From Nitrosomonas sp. (lineage in GTDB: Bacteria > Pseudomonadota > Gammaproteobacteria > Burkholderiales > Nitrosomonadaceae): 64,000 nucleotides of DNA. Position numbers and translations under genes: made by a program. The stretch lies in NCBI GenBank assembly GCA_017984435.1, contig JAGNZK010000007.1:1-64000 (forward strand), in the 5' to 3' direction. Shown here piece after piece: positions 8,986-16,946 of the stretch; position 1 is the first letter of the stretch; the number at the start of each line of letters is the position of its first letter. Under the pieces are notes generated by a model, which saw only the letters and a list, made by a program, of their open reading frames with translations, did not search any database and was not told the origin of the DNA.

Positions 8986-11514
8986 TCAGTTTCTCAGCGG
9001 TTTACCGGTTTTCAGCGTATGTTCGATACGCGCCTGGGTCTTTTCGGTTGCCAGCAGTTCCATAAAAGCTGCGCGTTCCAGTTCCAGAAACCAGTCTTCA
9101 TCGACCAGACTGCCCGGCGTCAGATCGCCGCCGCACATCACATGCGCCACCTTACCGGCAATCAGATTATCATGCTCGGAAATAAAACCGCCTTCGCGCA
9201 TGTTAACCAGCTGGCTTTGGATCGTGGCAATACCGGTATTACCCGCGACTGGAATTTCCCGTGCACGCAGTGGCGGACGATACCCGGCTTCCGCTAACGC
9301 CAACGCCTGCGCCTTAGCGACATGCAGCAATTCAAAGCGATGCATCACCACCGTATCGGCAAAGCGCAAATAACCCAGTTCTTTTGCCTGCTCGGCGCTT
9401 TTCGCTAGCTCCGCCATCGCCACCGTCTGGAAATAATATTTTAATTGCGGAAATGGATCGCCATCTTTGGCATTTTGCGCGGCTCTCATGGCAAATTCCT
9501 TACACCCACCGCCCGCCGGCAACAATCCAACGCCCACTTCCACCAAACCGATATAGCTTTCCAGTGTCGCCACAGCGCGATCACAATGCATGACAAATTC
9601 GCACCCGCCACCCAATGCCAGACCATCCACGGCGGCAACCGTCGGGATCATCGAATAGCGCAACGCCTGCGAAGTTTGCTGAAACGATTTGATCATGCCA
9701 TCGACTTCCGCCAATTTCTTAGCCATTAATACATCAGCAAGATCCAGCTCGCGCGCCACGTGCAGCACAGTTGCCTGCGCCGATTTCTTGAATTTCTTCA
9801 GGAATGACTGAAATGCCGATGGTGGTGCGGGTGGGGCAGGCTGTACGCTGTTATGTTGTGCATCCGGTTTAGGCTTTTCAGTGGCTTTCTGTAAATTAGC
9901 CCCGGCTGAGAACGGCGGTTCCGTTTGCCAGATCACCAGCGCACGCCAGTTTTGTTCGGCTTCCTTGATCGCCTGTTGCACGCCTTCCAGCACATCGACA
10001 CCAATCGTGTGCATTTTGCTCTTGAAACTGAGAATGGCAATGCGATCACCGGTATGCCACAACCTGACAGCATCTGTCTCAAAAATGGTTTCCCCATAAG
10101 TAGCTGCCTCGCCGATCAATCGGTCCGGGAAAAGCTGACGCTGATACACCGGCAATCTTGAGCGCAATTGTAGTTTTCCGGATGTCGGGGCAAAAGAACC
10201 TTGCGCGGTGTGTACACTCTGCGTATCACTTTCGGCGATTGTCATCACCCACTGCGGCAATGGCGCCCGGCTCATGCTCTTACCGGCGGCAATATCCTCC
10301 TGAATCCAGTTGGCAATTTGTTTCCAACCGGCTGCCTGCCAGATTTCAAACGGCCCCTGATTCCAGCCGAACCCCCAGCGCACCGCCAGATCCAAGTCAC
10401 GCGCATTATCGGCAATCGTCTCCAGTTGCACGGCGCAATAATGAAACAAATCGCGGAAAATCGACCATAAAAATTGCGCCTGCGGCTGCTGGCTATTGCG
10501 TAACGCAGCAAATTTCTCAGCAGGATTGCTATATTTCAGCAGCCGCTTCAAATCTTCATCCACTTCGCCAGCGGATAATCGGTATGCTTGTGTTGTCAGA
10601 TCAAATACATGAATTTCATTTTTTACTTTCTGATATACCCCGCATTTGACTTTTTCACCCAGCGCACCGGCCTGAATCAGACCTTGCAGCCAATCCGGCA
10701 CGGTAAAATAAGGGTGCCAGGCATCGTCCGGCAAGGTATCGCGCATGGTATTGATGACATGTGCCAAGGTATCCAGTCCCACCACATCGGCGGTACGAAA
10801 CGTAGCGCTTTTCGGGCGACCGATCAGAGAACCGGTTAGCGCATCAACCAGATCAAAGCCAAAACCAAACGCCCGGCCATGATGCATGGTAGCCAACAAA
10901 GAAAACACGCCGATGCGATTGGCAATAAAATTCGGCGTATCTTTGGCGCGAATCACACCCTTGCCCAGATTCGTCACCAAAAATGCTTCCAGGTGATCAA
11001 GCATAGCTGCATCGCTGACCTGGCACGGAATCAATTCGACCAGATGCATATAGCGCGGTGGATTGAAAAAATGAATGCCGCAAAAACGATGGCGTAATGT
11101 TTCCGGAAAAGCCTCAGCCAATTGATTAATGGATAGTCCGGAGGTATTGCTGGCAAAAATCGTGTGCTCGCCTAGGTGCGGTGCGACCTTTACATATAAA
11201 TCGCGCTTCCAATCCATACGTTCGGCAATCGCCTCAATCACCAGATCGCAGTCTTTGAGCAATTCAAGATGCTGCTCATAGTTCGCCGCTTGAATGCAGG
11301 TTGCTTTGGCTTTAACCGACAGCGGCGCAGGTTCCTGTTTTTTAAGTTTCTCCACTGCCTTGATGACATTGGCGTTGGGATTATCCGCAGCACCCGGCAA
11401 CTCAAACAGCAGTGTTTCAATATTGGCATTCACCAGATGCGCAGCAATCTGCGCGCCCATCACACCAGCCCCCAGTACCGCCGCCTTGCGTACTAAAAAA
11501 CGTTGATCACCCAA
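8986..11514 (-). CDS. bifunctional 3-hydroxyacyl-CoA dehydrogenase / enoyl-CoA hydratase, FadN type
   Basis: 842 residues. The N-terminal half is an NAD-dependent 3-hydroxyacyl-CoA dehydrogenase (Rossmann motif GAGVMGAQIAAHL near residue 15, then IHFFNPPRYMHLVELI). The C-terminal half is a crotonase-fold hydratase/isomerase (FSAGANLQ, then GLALGGGCEFVMHCDRA). This order is the FadN/YusL arrangement, the reverse of E. coli FadB. It supplies the two steps before thiolase. The start is a TTG five bases after a strong AGGAGG, and no better ATG is available. A low-complexity Ala/Pro-rich linker occurs in the crotonase part. No acyl-CoA dehydrogenase gene is adjacent. Confidence 0.9.
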   Translation of the reverse strand: MGDQRFLVRKAAVLGAGVMGAQIAAHLVNANIETLLFELPGAADNPNANVIKAVEKLKKQEPAPLSVKAKATCIQAANYEQHLELLKDCDLVIEAIAERMDWKRDLYVKVAPHLGEHTIFASNTSGLSINQLAEAFPETLRHRFCGIHFFNPPRYMHLVELIPCQVSDAAMLDHLEAFLVTNLGKGVIRAKDTPNFIANRIGVFSLLATMHHGRAFGFGFDLVDALTGSLIGRPKSATFRTADVVGLDTLAHVINTMRDTLPDDAWHPYFTVPDWLQGLIQAGALGEKVKCGVYQKVKNEIHVFDLTTQAYRLSAGEVDEDLKRLLKYSNPAEKFAALRNSQQPQAQFLWSIFRDLFHYCAVQLETIADNARDLDLAVRWGFGWNQGPFEIWQAAGWKQIANWIQEDIAAGKSMSRAPLPQWVMTIAESDTQSVHTAQGSFAPTSGKLQLRSRLPVYQRQLFPDRLIGEAATYGETIFETDAVRLWHTGDRIAILSFKSKMHTIGVDVLEGVQQAIKEAEQNWRALVIWQTEPPFSAGANLQKATEKPKPDAQHNSVQPAPPAPPSAFQSFLKKFKKSAQATVLHVARELDLADVLMAKKLAEVDGMIKSFQQTSQALRYSMIPTVAAVDGLALGGGCEFVMHCDRAVATLESYIGLVEVGVGLLPAGGGCKEFAMRAAQNAKDGDPFPQLKYYFQTVAMAELAKSAEQAKELGYLRFADTVVMHRFELLHVAKAQALALAEAGYRPPLRAREIPVAGNTGIATIQSQLVNMREGGFISEHDNLIAGKVAHVMCGGDLTPGSLVDEDWFLELERAAFMELLATEKTQARIEHTLKTGKPLRN

Positions 11515-11634
11515 TTTCGCCTCCTGCTAGATGCGGTTATTGATAAACCCTATTCATACCGACTATGGCTGGAAAGAGTACAAGCATGAGCGACAAAGCG
11601 CAAGCTTGTTCGTTGACAGAATGATGAAAGTGCT

Positions 11635-11781
11635 TAGCAGGCCGTTGAAAAACTATCTGCGTTACCGCTACGGCGTTAAAAACAGGCTTAAAATGCTCAT
11701 TTATCATGCATAAACTGCGCTTTTTCGCCTGTTTTTGCCTTGTATCGACTGCCTCGAAAACGTTTTTTCAACGGCCTTTTA
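11635..11781. mobile_element. 147-bp MITE-like element with terminal inverted repeats
   Basis: Ends AGGCCGTTGAAAAAC (11639-11653) and its inverted partner GTTTTTTCAACGGCCT (11762-11777) differ by one base. Both ends are bounded outward by TA. Inside is a second inverted pair, AAAAACAGGC (11678-11687) with GCCTGTTTTT (11727-11736), so the whole element can fold into one long imperfect hairpin. It has no coding capacity. TA-bounded short palindromic elements are typical of non-autonomous derivatives of Tc1/mariner-IS630-type transposons. A single end of the same repeat lies at 7711-7738. The flanking intergenic bases 11515-11634 and 11782-11831 hold nothing else I recognise. Confidence 0.7.
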
Positions 11782-11831
11782 GATCCTCTCGCTGCCAGCG
11801 ACCTGAAAACAAAAAATACGATGAGCAGGCA

Positions 11832-12185
11832 TTAACGCCAAACGATGGCAAACTGTTCCGCATTGAAGCCTACTGTCGCGCGTGCTCCGTCGGTAATCAA
11901 TGGCCGCTTGATCAGACGACCGTTACTCGCCAACAAAGCCAGCACCTCCCGGTGAGATAACGCAGGCAACCGTTCCTTAATTCTTAATTCGCGGTATTGC
12001 ACACCGCTGGTATTGAAGAGCTTGCTCAGTGAAACATTGGCACGCTCAGTAATCGCAACAAGCGCTTCCGCGTCTGGCGGATTCTCGGTGATATCGACAA
12101 ATTCATAACCAATCCCGGCTTCTTGCAGGAATTTCTCCGCCTTGCGACAGGTATCGCATTTTTTATAACCGTAAAATTTAAGCAT
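11832..12185 (-). CDS. ArsC-family reductase (YffB/Spx-like)
   Basis: 117 residues, thioredoxin-fold ArsC/Spx family, YffB subgroup. The CxxC-type motif CDTC sits at residues 10-13 (YGYKKCDTCRKAEKFL). The later KRPLIT segment with the family's RP is present (GRLIKRPLITDG). YffB-like proteins are glutathione-linked reductases of unclear substrate, so arsenate reduction should not be assumed. The ATG is preceded by TTGGAATG. The gene is separated from the upstream cupin gene by a MITE-like repeat. Confidence 0.85.
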   Translation of the reverse strand: MLKFYGYKKCDTCRKAEKFLQEAGIGYEFVDITENPPDAEALVAITERANVSLSKLFNTSGVQYRELRIKERLPALSHREVLALLASNGRLIKRPLITDGARATVGFNAEQFAIVWR

Positions 12186-12217
12186 ATTTCATTCCAAAAA
12201 ACACAAATCTGCACTTT

Positions 12218-12358
12218 GGGCGTTTCCAAAAATTCAAAGTTCTAAACAAAGCAAGGCGCGAGCAAGAAATGATGACGCAGCATATACCAGATATATAAGG
12301 AAACATTTTTTGCAAGCAACGAAGCGTTGTAACGAAATTTGGGGTTTGAGAAATGCCC
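12218..12358. mobile_element. 141-bp MITE-like element between cupin and arsC-like genes
   Basis: Outer ends GGGCGTTTCCAAAAATTC (from 12218) and, inverted, GGGCATTTCTCAAACCCC (to 12358) form an imperfect terminal repeat with a shared GGGCRTTTC core. It has no open frame of interest. One end lies two bases from the cupin stop codon, the other 32 bases from the next start. Size and position are like the repeat at 11635, but the sequence is unrelated. Only one copy is seen here, so the element call rests on the inverted ends. Confidence 0.45.
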
Positions 12359-12360
12359 AT

Positions 12361-12699
12361 CTATTCACCGCCTTTCGGCCCCCAGAAAACCACCCAAGTA
12401 GAAAAATCCGCCGAGAAATTCTCAAAACGATGCTCGACGTGTGCCGCAACAAAAAATACCATACCTGGTTCAAATTTGTGGCGTTCCCCGGCAATGACAA
12501 TTTCACCATGACCGGAATGGATGAAATACAACTCATCCTGATCATGCGGCGTCTGGATATCGGTGTCTTTGGGTGCATAGACTTCCACCGACATGGAACC
12601 ATGTGCAAATGCCAGCGTAAACGGTTCACCCATCGGCCATTCCGCACTTGCTTTACCGGGTATTCGTTTCATCAAATCAGATAATGTTGCTTTCATCAT
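12361..12699 (-). CDS. small cupin-domain protein
   Basis: 112 residues from the ATG at 12699, chosen over 12777 because GAGGTGAT lies directly upstream. Single cupin domain: motif 1 HDQDELYFIHSGHG carries the His and Glu metal ligands, and motif 2 FEPGMVFFVAAHVEHRF gives the last His. Such mini-cupins bind a metal and act as small dioxygenases, isomerases or ligand sensors. The substrate cannot be read from the sequence. It is probably transcribed toward the ArsC-like gene, with a MITE-like repeat now between them. Confidence 0.8.
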   Translation of the reverse strand: MMKATLSDLMKRIPGKASAEWPMGEPFTLAFAHGSMSVEVYAPKDTDIQTPHDQDELYFIHSGHGEIVIAGERHKFEPGMVFFVAAHVEHRFENFSADFSTWVVFWGPKGGE

Positions 12700-12814
12700 T
12701 GCTATCACCTCATGTTCATTAAAACAACGCTTATTAATTACCGACCAAGTATAAGTGAACTCGATGGCCGACACCAACCTTGCATTTTAGGAATTACTCT
12801 CCTAATATGCAAAG

Positions 12815-13987
12815 ATGATCAGGCGTAAAAAACACATCGAACTGAAAGAACTGATGGATATTTTTCCAGCAATTGCACTACTAGGGCCACGGCAAGTAGG
12901 CAAAACTACGCTGGCACTGGAAATCGCCAAAGATTTTTCTTCTGTTTATCTTGACCTGGAAGCGGAAGAGGATCGCGCCAAGTTGGCCAGTCCGGCTTAT
13001 TATTTTGAGAATCACAAAGACAAGCTCATTATTCTGGATGAAGTACAGCGGATTCCAGGAATTTTCCAGGAATTACGCGGCATTATCGACCAAAACAGAA
13101 GAGCAGGACACGCGGCAGGACAATTTTTATTGCTTGGTTCCGCCTCGATTGATTTACTGAAGCAATCCGGCGAAACGCTGGCTGGCCGTATTGCCTATTG
13201 CGAACTATCACCCATCACAGTTGCAGAATATCCGGAGGATATGGATCGACTATGGTTAAGAGGCGGCTTTCCCGACAGTCTTCTCGCAAGCAATGACAAA
13301 AAAAGCCTTTTGTGGCGCAACAACTTCATCCGCACGTATCTGGAACGCGACATCCCGCAACTGGGACCGCGCATACCCGCCGAAACCCTACGGCGTTTCT
13401 GGATGATGCTAGCGCACCTGCAAGGCTCGTTATTAAACGCATCCCATATTGCAGCCTCACTGGGTGTCGACGGCAAAACGGTCATGAGTTACCTTGATCT
13501 TATGGTCGATCTGCTACTTGTCAGAAGATTAACGCCGCTGCACAAAAATCTGGGAAAACGGTTGATCAAATCACCCAAAGTTTATATCCGGGACAGCGGA
13601 CTTCTACACGCTCTGCTCGGCATCGATAGTAAAGAAACCCTCCTCGGGCACCCTGTCATCGGCATGAGTTGGGAAGGATTCGTCATTGAAAACATCCTGA
13701 ATACCATCGACCGGAATCAGATCAAGCCCTATTTTTACAGAACTTCGTCCAGCAATGAGATCGATCTGGTGTTGGAAAGATCAGGAAACGAAACATGGGC
13801 CATCGAAATTAAAAGAACATTCGCGCCTCAATTTACCAAAGGACAGCGCCTCGCCAGCCAGGATATTGCAGCATCAAGAAACTTTATCATCTATCCCGGC
13901 AGCGAGCGTTTTTCTTTGGCGGAAAATACTGAGGCGGTGGGTCTAGCAGATTTTCTGAATACGTTCATAATAAGCAAGTACGGCTAA
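12815..13987 (+). CDS. AAA-type ATPase with DUF4143 domain
   Basis: 390 residues, a common length for this family. The N-terminal AAA_14 domain has a Walker A GPRQVGKT at residues 24-31 and a Walker B LIILDEVQ (D75/E76). LLGSASIDLLK is the family's sensor region. The C-terminal DUF4143 half has SWEGFVIENIL and a nuclease-like core EIDLVLERSGNETWAIEIK that resembles a PD-(D/E)xK fold (D..ExK). These proteins are widespread, often patchily distributed, and their cellular role is not established. No partner gene is evident. Confidence 0.85.
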   Translation: MIRRKKHIELKELMDIFPAIALLGPRQVGKTTLALEIAKDFSSVYLDLEAEEDRAKLASPAYYFENHKDKLIILDEVQRIPGIFQELRGIIDQNRRAGHAAGQFLLLGSASIDLLKQSGETLAGRIAYCELSPITVAEYPEDMDRLWLRGGFPDSLLASNDKKSLLWRNNFIRTYLERDIPQLGPRIPAETLRRFWMMLAHLQGSLLNASHIAASLGVDGKTVMSYLDLMVDLLLVRRLTPLHKNLGKRLIKSPKVYIRDSGLLHALLGIDSKETLLGHPVIGMSWEGFVIENILNTIDRNQIKPYFYRTSSSNEIDLVLERSGNETWAIEIKRTFAPQFTKGQRLASQDIAASRNFIIYPGSERFSLAENTEAVGLADFLNTFIISKYG

Positions 13988-13999
13988 GATGCCGATTCA

Positions 14000-14539
14000 T
14001 TATGCGACAATCGGAGGACGGCTTGATACCCCCGGATCCGGGGGTGCGGTTGGCGAGCCACTCCATCCCGCAATTACTGCGGCCAAATGTTCCGCCCAGA
14101 AATCATCCCCATCGGAAGGATAGTGTCCTTGGCTCAGTGCATTTGAAGATGTACCAGAAATCTGCAAATGAGGTGCCTCGAAATCTAACGGGGAAAGGCC
14201 GTTTTTCTTTCCCAGCTCATGCATTCTTTTCCACCACTTCTTCTTTTCAGGGGTACTGTCACCCCAACTCCACTTGCCATTCTCAAAAAGGACAAAGTCT
14301 ACTGCTAATCCGTATTGATGATAGGAACTCCAAGGTTTTGCATAAGTGACTATTTTTGTATCTGGTTTTGTACGACCTTTAGCATAAAGATCGGCTTGCC
14401 TCTCAGGAAACCTAAAAGCTTCAAAAACCTTGAATGGTATCCCTTCATCATTGAGCGCTTTTTCGATTCTTATAACAGCATTCCTAACAACAGGATGTAG
14501 TAGGCTTAGATCGTTATCTCTAGCATGAGGATTAGTCAT
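14000..14539 (-). CDS. M15-family peptidoglycan endopeptidase (phage-type endolysin)
   Basis: 179 residues, a VanY/L-alanyl-D-glutamate peptidase-like fold as in phage endolysins. Zinc ligands H74 and D81 lie in SYHQYGLAVDF, catalytic E121 and third ligand H124 in FEAPHLQ. The conserved Arg/Gln before them is in AFRFPERQADLYAKG. It has no signal peptide, as expected for an endolysin that needs a holin. The Pro/Ser-rich end (residues ~160-179) looks disordered. AAGGAGA precedes the start. It is the last gene of a six-gene minus-strand operon with a holin-like protein immediately upstream. Confidence 0.88.
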   Translation of the reverse strand: MTNPHARDNDLSLLHPVVRNAVIRIEKALNDEGIPFKVFEAFRFPERQADLYAKGRTKPDTKIVTYAKPWSSYHQYGLAVDFVLFENGKWSWGDSTPEKKKWWKRMHELGKKNGLSPLDFEAPHLQISGTSSNALSQGHYPSDGDDFWAEHLAAVIAGWSGSPTAPPDPGVSSRPPIVA

Positions 14540-14568
14540 TATTTTCTCCTTATGTGTATTAACAATTG

Positions 14569-14883
14569 TTATTCTCCTGCATGTTCCTCTTCATTATTGC
14601 TAGATCTATTCCCTGTTTTCTGGGACGGCTGTTTACCCGCATTCTCAGTCGGCTTGTCTTCCGTCTGTTCTGTAGGAAGCTTCTCACCAAACTTCTGTAC
14701 AACTTTTCCAGTCATTAAGATCCCCATGACTGTCGCAACAGAATCAGGAATCTCTTGAAGTGAACCGCTCTTTACACTCGTCATAAGCCACACCATCAGT
14801 ACCCCAACAATCCATAGCAAAAACGCAAGTCTACTTGCTGAGAAGCCACCATTATCTTCTTGTAGAAATTCTAGAATTTTCAT
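14569..14883 (-). CDS. holin-like small membrane protein
   Basis: 104 residues: a short polar N-terminus, a hydrophobic helix at about 17-37 (SRLAFLLWIVGVLMVWLM), a second weaker one at about 46-62 (SVATVMGILMTGKVVQ), then a 40-residue highly charged, probably disordered tail rich in Glu, Lys, Gln and Asn. Size, two helices, charged tail and location directly before an endolysin gene fit a phage-type holin. No family signature was recognised, so the function is an inference from context. A good AAAGGAAG site precedes the ATG. Confidence 0.6.
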   Translation of the reverse strand: MKILEFLQEDNGGFSASRLAFLLWIVGVLMVWLMTSVKSGSLQEIPDSVATVMGILMTGKVVQKFGEKLPTEQTEDKPTENAGKQPSQKTGNRSSNNEEEHAGE

Positions 14884-14937
14884 TATGTTCTTCCTTTCTG
14901 ATGTATTTACTTGATAAACAAAACAAATCAGACCACC

Positions 14938-15138
14938 TTATTTCGTACCAATCACGACAAAAACTGCTCCATCGGGATCGCTTAAGAAATCGAGGCTTCC
15001 TCCAAGATCTCTACCATCCAATACAACATTCTCGGTTTTTGATACTGTCGTTTGAAATCCTCTTATTTGAAGTTTTTGTGCTTCGACTTGTGCTTCATTT
15101 TCATCACTTACCACTATTATTCTTATCGTATTACTCAT
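14938..15138 (-). CDS. 66-residue soluble protein of unknown function
   Basis: Start at 15138 (MSNTIRII) is favoured over 15150 because GGAGAG is placed correctly for it. The protein is small, without signal peptide or membrane segment, and has an alternating beta-alpha-beta look: IRIIVVSDENEAQVEAQKLQ, then a turn, VVLDGRDLGGSLDFLS, and AVFVVIGTK. Its position inside the lipoprotein/holin/endolysin operon, with 17- and 53-base gaps, argues that it is real. No family recognised. Confidence 0.6.
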   Translation of the reverse strand: MSNTIRIIVVSDENEAQVEAQKLQIRGFQTTVSKTENVVLDGRDLGGSLDFLSDPDGAVFVVIGTK

Positions 15139-15156
15139 ATATCTCTCCATCTTTAG

Positions 15157-15807
15157 TTAATTTGTGTGAATAGCTTTATAAAGTGAATAAATTGCTCCAT
15201 CCAGTGAACCAAACAATAATTTTTCTAACTCAGAACGTGTTGTAGCTTTCTTTATCTTGCCTGTTACTGTGGATGTCATTGTTTTAGGATCAGTTTTTTT
15301 AGCTTTTGTGATCAAAGCATCCAATCTACTAGAATCAATAGCGTTGGAACCATTCGCCACATAAGCAAGTATTTTGTCAAGACGTTGTTGTTCGATCTCA
15401 ATCTCTGACTGTGCTTGTGCGCGATATGCTATCGCTTCAGCTACTACCCTAGCTTTCTCACTATTACCGCTACTGCTGCTACTGAGTTCATTAGCCGCAG
15501 CCCCAGTTATAAAAGCAGTTTGAATGAGTATTGGATTGAATCCAGGCTCATCCTTGATCTTGAAATTGAAGCTGCTCATCGCAGAAAGCGCTTCTCCATC
15601 AGCCGATTGTTCGTTACTCTTTTTCGGAACAATCAAAGCAACACGCTGCTTGAGGCCTAGGCTACCTTGTACCGGTTGCGATGAATCAGGGCGTGCCTCG
15701 GCCGTTAAAGAAATTTTCTCGGTTTCATAAAAATACAGTGAATTGGCGCACCCACTCAACATGAAAGAAAGACAGAGAACCGCATACATTTTTGTTCTGA
15801 TGTGCAT
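15157..15807 (-). CDS. lipoprotein, paralogous to the next upstream lipoprotein
   Basis: 216 residues with a lipoprotein signal (lipobox LSGC at about residues 17-20). The mature part has a domain with RVALIVPKKSNEQ, then ALSAMSSFNFK and ILIQTAFITGAAA. It is followed by a Ser-rich linker, a helix rich in Ala/Glu/Gln (about residues 117-150) and a C-terminal helical part. The first domain aligns by eye with the lipoprotein encoded at 15837-16262 (FALIPRKKDNE, SLAAVSCIYAK, HLISTGEAAT). The start has AAGGGGG upstream. Function unknown; operon context suggests envelope work together with the endopeptidase. Confidence 0.7.
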   Translation of the reverse strand: MHIRTKMYAVLCLSFMLSGCANSLYFYETEKISLTAEARPDSSQPVQGSLGLKQRVALIVPKKSNEQSADGEALSAMSSFNFKIKDEPGFNPILIQTAFITGAAANELSSSSSGNSEKARVVAEAIAYRAQAQSEIEIEQQRLDKILAYVANGSNAIDSSRLDALITKAKKTDPKTMTSTVTGKIKKATTRSELEKLLFGSLDGAIYSLYKAIHTN

Positions 15808-15836
15808 AATTAAATCCCCCTTGTAATAATTCTTAA

Positions 15837-16262
15837 TTATGTATTTGGTGTTTCAGCATTTTTTTCTTCGGTGACAGTTGGCGACGCACATCTATCACCT
15901 CCTCCCTGAATACCCGACTTGACTCGTTTGATAAAATCTTTTAGCTGCCAATCATCGGATTTCATGATGCTAGTAGCAGCCTCTCCGGTTGATATTAGAT
16001 GATTAAACTGCACATCATCCAAGCCTTTTGCATAAATACAACTCACGGCAGCCAGGCTCATAGCATCCTCATTGTCTTTTTTGCGAGGGATCAAGGCAAA
16101 CGTATCCCGATCATAGCCAAAAACCAAACGCCCCGTGCCTTCTGTAGTAGCGGCAACATCCAATCCCAACGTTGTTCCATGCACGTACACAAGATGTTTC
16201 GCATTCATGCACCCAGAAAGCAGCAAGCATATAAAACCAACCTTAATTAATAATATCTTCAT
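15837..16262 (-). CDS. small lipoprotein, paralogue of the following gene's product
   Basis: 141 residues, lipobox LSGC near residues 15-18, AAGGAAAC before the start. The mature domain runs LVYVHGTTLGLDVAATT, then GRLVFGYDRDTFALIPRKK and SLAAVSCIYAKGLDDVQFNHLISTGEAAT. It matches the N-terminal domain of the 216-residue lipoprotein encoded 29 bases downstream. It lacks that protein's helical extension. The two probably arose by duplication. Family not recognised. Confidence 0.7.
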   Translation of the reverse strand: MKILLIKVGFICLLLSGCMNAKHLVYVHGTTLGLDVAATTEGTGRLVFGYDRDTFALIPRKKDNEDAMSLAAVSCIYAKGLDDVQFNHLISTGEAATSIMKSDDWQLKDFIKRVKSGIQGGGDRCASPTVTEEKNAETPNT

Positions 16263-16290
16263 GATGTTTCCTTCGCTTTAATCAAGAAAT

Positions 16291-16800
16291 TCATTGTCTT
16301 TGTAACTCCCCTTGAACACCCGCCTTGACGGTACCATTTTGATCGCGGTTGATGATGAAGGTACCGTTGAAATCCAGCGGTACCCTTAACACGTTGCGCG
16401 ACTCGATTCCTGCTGAAAAACCAATTTTGACCGGATTGGCATGAAACATAAGGCCGTAATTCTTTTCAATCCACGCAAAAGGTTGCAGGTTTTCCAGATT
16501 GGTTTCTTTATTACTGATTTCCACAAAATCATTGCTGTCAACCTGTTGTAAAAATTGATCAATGGGTAATTGCGCATTGTTTACCAATTTTGGATAAACC
16601 TTGATTCTTTCCGCGCGCCCCAGTGTTAAACCACGATCGCTATGATGCGTACTAATAAAACCACCCCATGTTTTCTGTGTCGTCATATAACTGGTTCCAT
16701 TTTCAAAATACCGTAGCTTGGTGAGACCTGCGTCGTTAATCGCACACCCGGTAATCAGCATGATCAGTAAATAAATAAGCAAGTACTGTTTTTGAGTCAT
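16291..16800 (-). CDS. lipoprotein, first gene of the lysis-like operon
   Basis: 169 residues if started at the ATG at 16800, where a lipoprotein signal begins (YLLIYLLIMLITGC). The longer frame from 16863 would bury that signal, so it is rejected, although no good ribosome site is visible. The mature protein contains GGFISTHHSDRGLTLGRAERIKVYPK and a C-terminal LDFNGTFIINRDQNG segment. Its distant likeness to the two downstream lipoproteins is limited to general layout. Gaps of 28 bases to the next gene indicate one operon. Confidence 0.65.
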   Translation of the reverse strand: MTQKQYLLIYLLIMLITGCAINDAGLTKLRYFENGTSYMTTQKTWGGFISTHHSDRGLTLGRAERIKVYPKLVNNAQLPIDQFLQQVDSNDFVEISNKETNLENLQPFAWIEKNYGLMFHANPVKIGFSAGIESRNVLRVPLDFNGTFIINRDQNGTVKAGVQGELQRQ

Positions 16801-16946
16801 GAATACACACCAGTTAAACTTAATCTGACTTACACATGTTTTTGTCATTGAATCAATTGGCATTTATACATCAAGATAAGCTTGGCAAAAATAGCCCAAT
16901 TGAGTCATTTTGAATAAGCAAATAAAGCCGCCATAAAAGAATTGGC

